Below, in pieces: positions 1 through 9,649 of a DNA stretch of 64,000 nt. A model generated the notes under the pieces. That model made no database searches, was not told the origin of the DNA, and saw only the letters and a program-made list of their open reading frames with translations. Position numbers and translations under genes: made by a program. The stretch lies in contig NC_011681.1 of NCBI RefSeq assembly GCF_000150955.2, positions 357,501 through 421,500 of the forward strand, written 5' to 3'. The number at the start of each line of letters is the position of its first letter. The first letter of the stretch is position 1. Source of the stretch: Phaeodactylum tricornutum CCAP 1055/1 (Eukaryota > Bacillariophyta > Bacillariophyceae > Surirellales > Neidiaceae).

Positions 1-1037
1 ACTCAGTCAATTTTTTTCCGCCCAACGCATCATGGCACCCGAAGTCAACGCGTCCTCCTTCGCCATGTTGGCGAATCTCGTATTGGGATTGGTTTTCGTG
101 CTCGGTATTCCTTTTCCACAATGGGACGGGTTTGGCTTCGTCGCTTGCCCGACCGTGACTTCTATTGTAGTCTACGTACAGCTTTTTGTGCTTTGGTTCT
201 TTTACATATACATCAAACGGCTACACGAACCGTGCTGGGGCGGATGGGATTGGAAGGCAATGACCAAGGAACGCGTCCGGATTTTCAGTGATCTCTACTT
301 TCCCGCGGCCTTGGGTATGGCGTCCGACTTTTGGCGAGTCGCCGTGGTGGGAGCCGTCGCTGCTAAACTGGGAGAAGAAGAAGTAGCCGTCTTCAATACT
401 TCGTATCGCATCATGTGGATTGTTTTGATTTTAGTCAACGCGCTCTCCAGTGCCGCCGGAATCAAAATGAGTATGCGGCTTGGAAATATGGACCACCACG
501 GTGCCAAGCAGGCTGGTGAAGTGGGAATATATATGTCTGCGGCTATTTTGTCGTTTATCGGATTCGGAGTGGTCTGGAAAATTCGATGGTTCGGTCGCAT
601 TTTTACCAACGATCCGGTCTTTTTGGATCTTTTTGAAGAGGCCAAATGGCCGTTCATGGTCACACTAGTTCTCATGAATCTGTCCGTGGCCATTGAACGA
701 ATCCCTTACGCCATGGGACGAACCAAGGAGGTTTTCTGGCTCGGTTTTGTGGCCAGTTGGGGCGCTCAGGTACCAGCGGTTGCTCTGTTGACGACTTACT
801 GGCGGTCCGACCTGGTGGGTCTCTACTGGGGCATGGCTTCCGGATACGCCGTCCTATCTATTTTGTACGGCTACGTGACGCTCACAAGGTACGTTGAGAT
901 GATGGGATTGAAGCTGAAGGTAATGGTACAACAGTGGTTACCTTCATGCTCATGCTTGACTTTTGTTGTGGCGTTATAGTGACTGGAAATTGTACGCCGA
1001 ACTGGCCCGTCAACGGTCCGAAGTCTCCGATGACTAA
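1..1037 (+). CDS. MATE-family multidrug/toxin extrusion transporter, 3' part
   Basis: The reading frame is open from the window edge, so the first visible ATG (32) is probably internal and the true start lies outside. About 300 residues are visible. Repeated hydrophobic helices, and a stretch with a helix start FPAALGMASDFWR followed by GEEEVAVFNTSYRIMWI, match the C-terminal lobe of MATE exporters, which have about 12 helices and 450-500 residues. Family role: H+ or Na+ driven export of organic cations or metabolites at a membrane. A short intron is inferred: donor GTACGT at 889, acceptor TATAG ending at 979. The last exon, 980-1037, adds a polar tail ending SEVSDD before TAA. Without this splice the frame runs to 979 with an unrelated tail. 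Family call fairly sure; substrate unknown. Confidence 0.8.
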
Positions 1038-1483
1038 CGGTAAGCCTCGGGGGTTGACATCGTGACGCCTTTGTCTGTAAGCGATTTACGAGCGTTCCTT
1101 CAGGGGATCTGCATTGGATTTGTATTGGCAAGAGTCGAGGCTAATGTTGGAGAAGTACATCGACATTCTTTTTTGGAGCGCATCGTGATACACGTTTTCC
1201 ATACTACTTTCAATACTACTCAGGTTTGTATACATGACCTATGTTAAGTGTAAATCGGCATTATTCATCATAGCAGCAAGGTAATGCGCGCTAGTTTACC
1301 TACTAGGTGTGCGTGCCCGAATAGCTTGTACTACTGTAACTGTTAGGATCTCCGCTTCTGGCCTTCTTCCGCCCTGGAATTCGGTGTCGTTGGACGTTGG
1401 ACGAAAACACATTTATTGGACACACAAAAGGGCCAGAAATTTCGTTCAGCCAGTTCGCCGCACCGTATCTAGTCTACACGACC
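1038..1483. other. intergenic, 446 bases
   Basis: Between the end of the MATE gene and the next ATG. Short open frames exist but none has a recognisable motif. It must hold the MATE 3' end and the promoter of the next plus-strand gene. I see nothing else. Confidence 0.6.
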
Positions 1484-2113
1484 ATGGTGGATCCACCTTC
1501 GGTCACCGCAGAGACATCCTACCCAGGTCCTGCAGCGCCTTCAGACGGAAGAGTGCAGCAGGTTGAATCAAATGATTCTAGGTGGATGAACCAAGTACCG
1601 AGTCTCCCTTCTGTGTCGATTCATCCTGGTCACTTTTTTCTGTTTGCGAGTCTACCGTTCTGTGTCGGCGCTTACCGTGGCTACCGACGCCCTTTGGAAC
1701 GTATGGTGCAGGATATTTTGCAGCAAAGAACGGGAGGACGTGTTCATATTGCCGATATCAAAAGTGCCGAGGAAGATGTGCGCCGAGCCGTAGCGTCGGC
1801 CGTGGCTTCAAGGGCGTTGAGTGTTGCCTCGCTGGCGAGTGTCGGAACGTTCGGTCTTTTCACGGCCAGCATCTTCTACGCGCTCAGATGCCAGACCTTG
1901 GGGGAAGCCATGGAAGTGACAAGAACTTGGGCACACGAGCGACGGAAAGCTTTGGATCGGTTTATGGGTACGGCAGGACGAGTCGATGAATCCCACCCCG
2001 AAGTTTTGGCTACCAGGGGTATGACGGAAGAAGAAGAGATGGCCTACATCTCAAAAATGTATCTCCCGGATGAAGAATGGGAAGAAGAAATAATAGCTGA
2101 GGACAAAGAATAG
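1484..2113 (+). CDS. small two-helix membrane protein, unknown function
   Basis: 209 residues if translation starts at the ATG in the good context ACCATGG at 1484; an in-frame ATG at 1397 would add 29 residues. Two hydrophobic segments are visible, around residues 50-65 (HFFLFASLPFCVGAY) and 115-135 (SLASVGTFGLFTASIFYAL). They are separated by a basic, Ala-rich loop (EEDVRRAVASAVASR), and the C-terminus is very acidic (EEEEMAYISKMYLPDEEWEEE). I do not recognise the family. The layout suggests a hairpin membrane protein with an acidic tail facing the cytosol or an organelle matrix. No clear signal peptide or ASAF site. Its 3' end lies 60 bases from the convergent cyclase gene, so the two transcripts probably overlap. 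Confidence 0.6.
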   Translation: MVDPPSVTAETSYPGPAAPSDGRVQQVESNDSRWMNQVPSLPSVSIHPGHFFLFASLPFCVGAYRGYRRPLERMVQDILQQRTGGRVHIADIKSAEEDVRRAVASAVASRALSVASLASVGTFGLFTASIFYALRCQTLGEAMEVTRTWAHERRKALDRFMGTAGRVDESHPEVLATRGMTEEEEMAYISKMYLPDEEWEEEIIAEDKE

Positions 2114-2173
2114 AATGAAGTAATAGTCACTTTTCTACATAGTTTAGGAAGCGCAGGTATAGGCGATTGCGAT

Positions 2174-3187
2174 TTATTCTTTCAGGTAAGCTGCCATAGT
2201 CTCTTCCGGCTCCCATTGCACACGCAGATCTGCAATCAAGCCTGGTCGAGCACCGTTTCGTCGGTAACTCTTCCCAAAAGATGCCGGTTGCATGCCTTGT
2301 TGGCGACTGGCTTGTACGCCCTTGTAGCCGACCGTCATGGCGGCTAGCTTGACGGCACGCAGATTGGTCGGCACGTCTTCTCGAATCCTCCATTCCAAAG
2401 CAGCCACAGGTACCGGTCCGTTAGGTCGTACATCGACCGTGTATGATAGAACTGTCTCCATTAGTCCAGTCTCACCCGTCCGTTCCGTTACTTTCCACTC
2501 GCCATCGAATTCTTTGAAAAAGAAGGATTCACAGCATTTGAATTGGATTCGTCTTTCGTTTCCGGGATAAGAAGCCCCGTTGGCATCTTGCCGGGTAGCA
2601 TCGGGCTTCGAAGGGAGAATTGTTGGTGCTGGCTTGATGCTTTCTTTCATTTCCATCGTCAAGTCGGCTCCAAATTCGAAACCGACAATCTTCTGGGCAC
2701 CTTTTTGAAAGAGACGGCACTGAAAGTTGCCATCCCCCATTTCCCCTCCCGACAAAGGTCTAACAATCCGAGATTCTACCAAGTTGGGAACATGTGTTGA
2801 CAATCGATCGTAATCGGTAAGAATCGCCCAGACATCTTTCAGTGGGACTGGTGCCACGATCTCGCCGTAAATTTTGCGAGAATTGCCGCTCGTTCGTTCG
2901 ATACGGACGGGCACTAATTCGCACGAGTCATCGCCTTGTGCTGTCTGTTCCGACTCGGCGCCTCCGAACCACCAAATATTGAGAGACGTTGGAGAATAGA
3001 ACGCGCTGCGATCGAGTCGTGAATGTCGGATAGCAGACGATTGAAGACCACCAGTGAGAAAAGCGTCCGTCGAGAAGAAGCTTAACGTCAATATGAGAGC
3101 GGCGGACATTAGCGATAACCTTTGTGATCTTGTTTCTTTCATAGTGCCAATTGATTTGATAGTTGTTGAGCGTCTAGAATTCATCAT
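2174..3187 (-). CDS. plastid-targeted START/polyketide cyclase-like lipid-binding protein
   Basis: Up to 337 residues. In-frame ATGs lie at 3187, 3184 and 3142; the last puts a signal peptide (SLMSAALILTLSFFSTDA) near the N-terminus and is my preference. The peptide ends at STDA|FLTGG, an ASAF-type site with Phe at +1, typical of diatom plastid import. The mature part carries the opening of a cyclase/dehydrase (SRPBCC, Coq10-like) fold: IYGEIVAPVPLKDVWAILTD then YDRLSTHVPNLVESRIV, followed by strands rich in aromatic residues. Plant and cyanobacterial relatives are plastid lipid- or quinone-related binding proteins; the ligand here is unknown. Three TGACGT-type elements lie about 190-240 bases upstream of the 5' end. 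Fold and location are fairly sure, function is inferred. Confidence 0.78.
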   Translation of the reverse strand: MMNSRRSTTIKSIGTMKETRSQRLSLMSAALILTLSFFSTDAFLTGGLQSSAIRHSRLDRSAFYSPTSLNIWWFGGAESEQTAQGDDSCELVPVRIERTSGNSRKIYGEIVAPVPLKDVWAILTDYDRLSTHVPNLVESRIVRPLSGGEMGDGNFQCRLFQKGAQKIVGFEFGADLTMEMKESIKPAPTILPSKPDATRQDANGASYPGNERRIQFKCCESFFFKEFDGEWKVTERTGETGLMETVLSYTVDVRPNGPVPVAALEWRIREDVPTNLRAVKLAAMTVGYKGVQASRQQGMQPASFGKSYRRNGARPGLIADLRVQWEPEETMAAYLKE

Positions 3188-4203
3188 GGTGGCAGCGTAC
3201 TTTCGTTGCGGTAGGTATTCGTCGCTTCAAACGGTTGGGCGGAAAGAATCTACAGGGGGGGCACTTCACGTGTTGTGGAGCGGCTGCAGCCTCGTCGTAT
3301 TTTGCTCCTCCGGAGGTTACGGTGGAAAATAAGCAGTGTGGTCACTCCGCTGTCATCAGCGAGGACAGAGATGCAAACACGTCACGTAGTACGACCTAAA
3401 CATATAATTGTTGATGACGTATTTATGACGTGAATACGACCATACCATCTGGGTAGCTTCTGACTTTCCGAAAATGGTCAGAAGCGGAGAGTTGTGCTGT
3501 CAAGGTCAAACTTCGTTTATCAATAATCGGTATGCGCATTTTTTGAAGAGGCACTTCTTTTTCCGGGTGCTTCTTCCTTATCTTGCTCTCGTTTGGTTTT
3601 TTACTTTTTTTGGTTTTCCAACGTGTAACGTCTATCCTCACAATTTCTTGTCACAAAATTTGTTTCCTGGACAGTGAGTGTCAACCAATTGTTCGTCCAG
3701 CTACAGTTACACACACGGCTGGTTAAAAAAAGAGGTGACGCAGACGAGCACGAAGCCAAACGCATTTCATCTCTATGTCGGGAAGCAAATGACTCAAGAA
3801 GATCAGATTTTTGCGGAAACCTGATTCCATAGCTTTATGTTTGTACTCTCAGTTCTGGAACAAGCCATACGATTGCCACCGCTGCGGTGCTCTCAACTGA
3901 ACAGCATACAGGAAGAGTATGTTCGTTGTGAGTATTAGTATGGCAAAAAGAAGCTTTTGAGATCAAAGTCTGTGTTTCTGCCAATCTCTTTCACCAGTAG
4001 CAAACTATTCTTTACATTCCGCGATAATTTCTTCAAGACAATGATAAATTTGTCTAGCATTATTCGTTGAAATAAGGGTTTGGATCAAAACACTTAATCT
4101 ACGACCATATCTACTGCTCAGAATCGAAAATCACACCGAACCATGTCTTACACCGAGCATTCGTATGCTTGCAGGCTTTGTGCGATCATCACGAAAAGCT
4201 ACC
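3188..4203. other. intergenic, about 1 kb
   Basis: Lies between the 5' end of the cyclase gene and the 3' end of the CS-domain gene. Besides the CRE-like cluster I see only short frames without motifs (for example 3423-3641 minus) and AT-rich tracts. No tRNA or repeat recognised. Confidence 0.55.
3379..3431. promoter_or_regulatory. cluster of CRE-like TGACGT elements
   Basis: ACGTCA at 3379-3384 and TGACGT at 3415-3420 and 3426-3431 lie within 53 bases; a related TGACGC is at 3736-3741. In P. tricornutum, TGACGT, its complement and TGACGC are established CO2/cAMP-responsive elements (CCREs) of the plastid carbonic anhydrase promoter. Here they sit upstream of the minus-strand plastid cyclase gene. 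The motifs are seen directly; regulation is inferred. Confidence 0.45.
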
Positions 4204-5055
4204 CTACATTCTTTTCTGCGGATGCGGCCAAGCTTTTAGATTCGACTTGTCTTTTTTCTTGTAGATACGGACCAAAAGTCGTTTCGATTTTACTACCGCT
4301 TTCACGGCAACCGCTGGTCCGTATAGCTGTTTAACGTAGAGACGATACTCTACCTTTTCGGCATTGTCCGTACCGGATACCAGCAACCCGCCACCGCCAA
4401 TGAGTTTAGCCGTCACCTCCGTAACGTTGGCATCTCTCCAGTCAATAAAAGTGGCACTCGTTGGACCGGGCAAATTGTCCACGCGTATCACAGCGATACC
4501 ATCCTCATCACCTTCGTCGTCCCATAAGTAGCGTGTAATTTGCCGTGTCCTTCGTTCGCTACATGGCTTTTGTCTATTTGATGCTTCCGATGGTTGAGTC
4601 TGCATCGATGGGCTGCCATTCTTATTGCTGCTGATCGTAGAGCGATCCCCAACTGACTGGCCGCCGCGACTAAGTAGTCGCGGACCGTTCATCGTGTAGT
4701 CTTCTATACACAATCCATCGCTGTACCCCCCTTTCGCTCCAGGATTGTTGTGGGCGTAATAGTAGCTAGAACCAAACGGTTTGTCGTGTTCGGACTGTTT
4801 GGTGGTCGAGGTTGAATTGACGATTCCCTTGCGACGCCGCTCTTCCCAGACGTCCCCTGGGCCTACGCTAGGTCCAAAATCTTGTTTTTGTTTCGCAGTT
4901 GACGCTTGCAGTTCCTTTCTCCGATTCTCAGACGACGAATCGCGGTCTAGAGTTGGCATTTTCAAAACTTTTTGGTAGACGATCACGGTCGCAAGGAACA
5001 CGACTGCTAACACTGCAACGAATATCCCGAATTCGTTACCGACATATTTATCCAT
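4204..5055 (-). CDS. membrane-anchored CS (p23-like) domain protein
   Basis: 283 residues starting at the only suitable ATG. Residues 8-28 (EFGIFVAVLAVVFLATVIVYQ) form one clear membrane helix, so the protein looks N-terminally anchored. A basic, polar linker follows, with the aromatic patch KPFGSSYYYAHNNPG. The last ~105 residues read as a CS domain: they open with ITRYLWDDEGDEDGIAVIRV, continue with GLLVSG and VEYRLYVKQLYG, and end with RLLVRIYKKKDKSNLKAWP, matching the p23/SGT1 strand order and the final (K)xxxxW. Family role: HSP90 co-chaperone or scaffold; a membrane tether is an addition. The exact partner cannot be told. Its 5' end faces the unknown gene at 5618 across ~560 bases. Confidence 0.65.
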   Translation of the reverse strand: MDKYVGNEFGIFVAVLAVVFLATVIVYQKVLKMPTLDRDSSSENRRKELQASTAKQKQDFGPSVGPGDVWEERRRKGIVNSTSTTKQSEHDKPFGSSYYYAHNNPGAKGGYSDGLCIEDYTMNGPRLLSRGGQSVGDRSTISSNKNGSPSMQTQPSEASNRQKPCSERRTRQITRYLWDDEGDEDGIAVIRVDNLPGPTSATFIDWRDANVTEVTAKLIGGGGLLVSGTDNAEKVEYRLYVKQLYGPAVAVKAVVKSKRLLVRIYKKKDKSNLKAWPHPQKRM

Positions 5056-5617
5056 CCTTTGCGACTTCTACTGTGTGTCTCCCTTAAAGTGATGGCTATC
5101 GGTTGATGTCGAGCTTTGTCATGACCTCACAATCCTCCACTGGGTGAACAGTTTGACCGGACGAGGTTTTCTGTCGATCGTTCGTTCCCAGTCCTTCATT
5201 TTCTTCACACTCGCTCAGTGTGCTTAACAATCGATCCCGTATGTTTTCTCGGATCACGGATAAGTCATCAGTATAAATTGACGTGGCGATATTGATATTG
5301 AAGTTCAAAACGTGGTCATCATAGATGTTCGCATGACCAAAGACAGGTAAATCAAGCCGACCACCTGACGTGGTTTTGTTCAACTTGAAGCAATTATTTA
5401 AGGACTCTGAAAACAGAAACAGCTATACTCCCTTTAACTGTATGCCTTGTCATGTGTTGCGCATGTCTATGAACCAGCTTGCTAATTCTAGTCAGCTCAA
5501 ACATCCAGTTACGAGCCATTGGCTTCGCGAAAAAAGGAACTATGCAAATTGACCTCCCTTGACCCGATTGTTCAAGGACGCAACGAGCTTTCGGCTCAGC
5601 GCAACAGAACGCGAATA
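5056..5617. other. intergenic with a possible minus-strand coding remnant or exon
   Basis: Divergent promoter space between two genes. An open frame at 5096-5383 (minus) has protein-like composition (DDHVLNFNINIATSIY, then SVIRENIRDRLLSTLSE) but begins with TTG, has no useful ATG and no splice partner I can find. I leave it as a doubtful exon. Confidence 0.3.
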
Positions 5618-7117
5618 ATGAGAAGACAAAAACTCACAGACAGAGAAACCTCTCTAGCCCGGCAACACGAGAAGCGAATTGGAACGTCAGGTGCAAATGA
5701 AAGTGGAATGAATAGTGCCTTGGAAGGGGCCATTATCTCGCCACAGAGCCGGGTGATCGGCCATTTTACGTCGTTGCTCTCTAGTGCCTTGAATGTATCA
5801 CGGAGCACCGGCACCGTAAAGCAGCCGCTTCAGTCGGTATCTGAAAAGCTCCCTTTCATTTTCTCCCGATCGATCGACGCTGCTGCCCTATGTTGTAGTG
5901 TGCCATCGCTGCAACTGAAACAAAAAGACCCGACCTTTTTCCCGCGTTCTTCAAAACCGCTGGTAGAAGACGCCGCTGCTTTGAATCTTGGAACACCCTT
6001 ACGTGTTCACCGATCCGATTTGAAAAGTTTGCCAATCACATTATTGTGGAATCTCAGTCGATCTTTCCTATCCTTGGTAGATTCACGATTGCGGTCTTCA
6101 CAAACCGCTTTGGTAAGGCAAAGTCGAAGTAGGCATCGGGAAGATGACGCACATTCCCGCGTCCTCGTTGGTCTTTTGGCTGCGTCTTCTACTCCAATCA
6201 ATCCCACAGCTGTCGTCACAACTTTTCGTGCTCTGGCTTTCTCCGAGCGTGTCGACGAAGGTGACTACATTTTACCTATTGTTATGGAAGCAGTATTTGA
6301 TCTCGATGTTTTGGGCCATTTCATGACCGTCACGATTGAAGCTCCAGGAACCATTCAAGGAAGCTTTGTCGGCAACAATCACATAGCAGGTCCGGTAGAG
6401 CTGTTAAAAATCGAAGTTCAACTAGACACGTCAGCCATGCTCAAGTCGATGATGACTGAAGCGCGTTCTGTGGTGCGAAAAGCCCTTGTCGTAGCCACCG
6501 AAATAGCCACTAACCTTCTTCACTCGACCCCGTCGAGAGTCTCATACCACGATACGACGGATCTGTTGGTGCTGCAAGGTTCAGGCGAAAGATCTGTGAG
6601 AGAGATGCTTCCTAATAGTACCTCTTCAGATACTTCAGCGAACGGATCTAGCGCAGCTAACAACAGCGACACCTGTTCCGAGCATCCACAGATGCTTCCG
6701 CCTCCTGCGCGGGGAAAGAGTGAAGAGCTGTCTCACAAAAGAAGTACTGAAACTTCGGACAAAACCAGTGATGCATTCTCCTTGGAGACAAAGAACGCAC
6801 CATGGGGCAAGAATAACACCTGTGGCGACAAAGAAGACATCGACTTTTTGGAAAATGAGAGTTTTGTGTCTGATTTGTCCGGAGTGAAACGGGAATGCCT
6901 TGACCAACAATGCCTGGGCGTTGATGATGACAGTTTATCCATAGGATCTCGAAAGCGGCTTAAGACGTCTCCGTCTGAAAAGAGTCGTACCACGGAAAAT
7001 GAAGAGCAGCCGTCAACAGTAGACCTTCCAGCTGAGAGCTCACGCGATCAGGACGATCGACCATCTCGTCCTAGCATCGATGTGAATGAGCTCTGTGTCC
7101 GGATTGCAAAGGTATAG
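5618..7117 (+). CDS. unknown protein, probably nuclear
   Basis: 499 residues from the first ATG in the long frame (the frame is open further upstream but without ATG). I recognise no domain. The N-terminal half alternates hydrophobic and charged helices (GHFTSLLSSALNVSRS, ITLLWNLSRSFLSLVDSRL) and includes a compact-looking region around residues 200-300 with LPIVMEAVFDLDVLGHFMTV. The C-terminal half is Ser/Thr/Glu-rich and disordered-looking. It contains SIGSRKRLKTSPSEK, which resembles a short nuclear localisation signal. The frame ends at AAG|GTATAG, where a splice donor is possible, so the true C-terminus may lie in a further exon that I could not identify. Codon use looks like the neighbours. 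Confidence 0.6.
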   Translation: MRRQKLTDRETSLARQHEKRIGTSGANESGMNSALEGAIISPQSRVIGHFTSLLSSALNVSRSTGTVKQPLQSVSEKLPFIFSRSIDAAALCCSVPSLQLKQKDPTFFPRSSKPLVEDAAALNLGTPLRVHRSDLKSLPITLLWNLSRSFLSLVDSRLRSSQTALVRQSRSRHREDDAHSRVLVGLLAASSTPINPTAVVTTFRALAFSERVDEGDYILPIVMEAVFDLDVLGHFMTVTIEAPGTIQGSFVGNNHIAGPVELLKIEVQLDTSAMLKSMMTEARSVVRKALVVATEIATNLLHSTPSRVSYHDTTDLLVLQGSGERSVREMLPNSTSSDTSANGSSAANNSDTCSEHPQMLPPPARGKSEELSHKRSTETSDKTSDAFSLETKNAPWGKNNTCGDKEDIDFLENESFVSDLSGVKRECLDQQCLGVDDDSLSIGSRKRLKTSPSEKSRTTENEEQPSTVDLPAESSRDQDDRPSRPSIDVNELCVRIAKV

Positions 7118-7259
7118 ACATATCACAAAATTTTGACGTCGATTAAAGGATTGCATATAGAACCATTTAGTTTGTACGATATGGAATAGAATACATGAAC
7201 TATAGGTTTTGGAAGAAAGCAGTTCCTGACGGTTAGCTTCATGGCTGTAAACTACACAA

Positions 7260-8006
7260 TTAGTAAACCACTGGTGTCATGGGTGCTGCTCGGTCAAACA
7301 ACGGAGTATTGATGTATATTTCCCATGCCACGAGAAGGAAGATACCGGTCCATGTCCCATTTTCCAAGAGCTTTAAAGGCGAAATTTTTCCGTTCTCGGT
7401 AATGAACGGGAGATTTTGTAGAACGCTAAAAATACTATTTTCTTCTTTTTCTTCTTTCGCGGCTGCTGCAACGGCAATTCGTGCCTCTTTGCGAGCCCGT
7501 TTTTTGCCAACTGGTGCATCTTCTCCGGATCGGGACGCTTTGCCGAGCTCCACCAAATCCGGCAACGATTCGTCTGCTTCTGCTGCGTCAAATTCTAGCT
7601 TCCGTTCCAGGGACCGGTCGGCGATGAGTTGACTGACGGATTTTGTATTCTTGCTGGCAGACCCCATCATGTTGACGGAAATAGATTCGCTGGCAAAGGG
7701 ATCGTTACTCATGATGCTCGAAGGTTTGGCACCTTTCTTCATCGAAGGGGCTGCGTTCGTATCCTGAACATCGTCGCCCAAATCAAATTCGGGAAGGTCG
7801 CTACCGTTGCTATCGTCCATTGGTGTTCTCCTTGGAGAATCGGGATCAGCGGTTTTGCGCCGGCGGCGTTTGGCAGGCCTGGCGCTTACAGGAACGCCGT
7901 ATCCGTCGACAGCCCGCAGAAATGGCCGCAACGCTGGTGCCCCAACGAACGCTTCCCCCAGACTGCATGAAACGAGTAATGTCACTAGCAATGTTCTCGA
8001 AATCAT
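7260..8006 (-). CDS. plastid-targeted single-helix membrane protein, unknown
   Basis: 248 residues from ATG 8006, chosen because it places a signal peptide at the start (MISRTLLVTLLVSCSLGEAF). The site GEA|FVGAP is ASAF-type, so the protein is probably imported into the plastid. Next comes a very basic stretch (SARPAKRRRRKTADP), then a long polar region with acidic and Lys-rich segments, an Ala/Lys-rich helix near residue 180 (RARKEARIAVAAAAKEEKEE), and a single membrane helix near the C-terminus (TGIFLLVAWEIYINTPLF). The frame extends upstream to 8102, but that would bury the signal peptide. Family not recognised; probably a thylakoid or envelope protein with its bulk in the stroma. Confidence 0.62.
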   Translation of the reverse strand: MISRTLLVTLLVSCSLGEAFVGAPALRPFLRAVDGYGVPVSARPAKRRRRKTADPDSPRRTPMDDSNGSDLPEFDLGDDVQDTNAAPSMKKGAKPSSIMSNDPFASESISVNMMGSASKNTKSVSQLIADRSLERKLEFDAAEADESLPDLVELGKASRSGEDAPVGKKRARKEARIAVAAAAKEEKEENSIFSVLQNLPFITENGKISPLKLLENGTWTGIFLLVAWEIYINTPLFDRAAPMTPVVY

Positions 8007-8335
8007 ACTTCGATAATTGGATGGTCTCCTGTTGGACCGAGTGAATAATCGGAACCAGTTAGTCAATCCAGAGGGGCAAAGGTGTCCTCGTTTTATCTTC
8101 ACAGTTGGCTATATTCCGGTGTTGATTCCAGCCTCGTCCTTCGACAGGGCCTTACTTGACTGTCCATTGACAGTTTGGACGTTGCGTCAGCCCGAGCACC
8201 ATCCACTCGAGATTGTAACCAAACTGCAACTTATAGAAGCACGACCAGCTAATATGGAATCGTCATTTCAAATTATCACGCGCGCCAGGCCCTGCCAAAA
8301 TCACGAACCGGCAATATCACATTTTCCTCTCCACC
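8007..8335. other. divergent promoter region, 329 bases
   Basis: Separates the minus-strand plastid protein and the plus-strand glycosyltransferase. No motif stands out apart from short homopolymers. Confidence 0.5.
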
Positions 8336-9649
8336 ATGGCGAACCGTAGGAGACGGTTTCCGTTTGCAGAAGCCTCCATGCGTCAACGCTTTATTGCATT
8401 TCATAGAAAATCTAGTCTGAGTTTATTCTTGGTGGTTGTTGTGGTCCAAAGGTTGTGGATATTGGGTGGATTTCAAGCCCGCAAGCTGACTGACCTGTAC
8501 CGCCCCCAGAACCAGGGCCCGCCATCTTTCTGGATACCACACGGCAACACTATCATTTCTCAACAAGCTTGTACCCACAACAGCTCATGGACTGCATCGT
8601 ATGTACCAGAATCTAGTGAAAAACATCAAACGTTACCCAAGCTACGCTTCGATTGGACAAATTTGAGCTTAAAGACAACGTTGGCGAAACAAATGGCAGC
8701 GCACCAAGCCAATTGTTCTCTACCTGCTGGCCATTTTTGGTACCGTAATCGCTTCGGTCTCGGCAGTGACTTGCATGTATGGAGTCAAGCCCTGTGTAAC
8801 GCTCTGGAAGCCAATGTCAGGATACACACCATTCACTCTTGGCTATGGTGGGATGTCGAAAGCTGTTCGAAAGCAGCACACGGCTCAGATGCGATTGCCG
8901 ATGGCCTGCCTTTACCAGAAAACGAGCACACAATGCAGTGCTACTTTCCTAAGTCAGAACCAAATTGTACCCATGAGTTGGCTCTTTCACCGAACAATCA
9001 CTCCCAGACCTACAATCTGGCCAGAGGACGAGGTCGGGTTGGAATGGATTGCCCTACACTTGCGGAAAGCTATAGTATTGCCGAGATACGTTCCTCATCA
9101 ATGGAGTTTTTATTTTCCGGCATTTCTGCCAAAGTACAGTACGAGGCACAGCGACAAATGAAACGGGTCTTTCCCAGTGGCGTTGCACCTAACGACCTCA
9201 TTACGGTCCATATGCGATGGGGCGACAAAGCTAACGAAATGGCTCTCGTACCGGTGCAAAAATACCTGGATGCCGTCCAGCATATCCTTAGCAATCGAGG
9301 TCGAAAGCACGTGCATATCTTGCTGGCGACCGAAGATCCGAAAGCGCTACGAGCCTTTCAGGAGGCAGCACCGGTAGACTGGAATGTATACGTCGACGCG
9401 TACTTTCACGAAATGCTTCCGCATCGCATCGAGGCTTACAACGGGTCACCCAAAATGTCCAGGGAGCTGAATGGTCGCCCCGGACTGGCCGCGCTTGGCT
9501 CGTTGCTAGTCGCTATGGAAGCCAATGACTTTGTCTTGACGACCGCCAGCAACTGGAGTCGAATCATGAACGAGCTCAGAATTGCGGTTTTGGAATCAAG
9601 GTATCCTGGATCTACGCAAATGGTCGATCTCCGATCGGGGGAATGGTGA
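8336..9649 (+). CDS. GT23-like (alpha-1,6-fucosyltransferase-type) Golgi glycosyltransferase
   Basis: 437 residues from ATG in the context ACCATGG. It has a type II topology: a short basic cytosolic tail (ANRRRRFPFAEASMRQR), one membrane helix near residues 29-46 (LSLFLVVVVVQRLWILGGF), then a lumenal domain with several N-x-S/T sites. Motifs resemble the FUT8/GT23 fold: an early NRFGLGSDLHVWSQALCNAL (substrate-acceptor region), VHMRWGDKANEM near residue 287 (compare HVRRTDKVG of FUT8, the GDP-fucose site) and FVLTTASNWSRIMNELR near 400 (compare the FVCTFSSQ...R motif). Likely role: fucosylation or a related sugar transfer to secreted glycans in the Golgi. Family membership is a distant match; donor and acceptor are unproven. 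Confidence 0.62.
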   Translation: MANRRRRFPFAEASMRQRFIAFHRKSSLSLFLVVVVVQRLWILGGFQARKLTDLYRPQNQGPPSFWIPHGNTIISQQACTHNSSWTASYVPESSEKHQTLPKLRFDWTNLSLKTTLAKQMAAHQANCSLPAGHFWYRNRFGLGSDLHVWSQALCNALEANVRIHTIHSWLWWDVESCSKAAHGSDAIADGLPLPENEHTMQCYFPKSEPNCTHELALSPNNHSQTYNLARGRGRVGMDCPTLAESYSIAEIRSSSMEFLFSGISAKVQYEAQRQMKRVFPSGVAPNDLITVHMRWGDKANEMALVPVQKYLDAVQHILSNRGRKHVHILLATEDPKALRAFQEAAPVDWNVYVDAYFHEMLPHRIEAYNGSPKMSRELNGRPGLAALGSLLVAMEANDFVLTTASNWSRIMNELRIAVLESRYPGSTQMVDLRSGEW

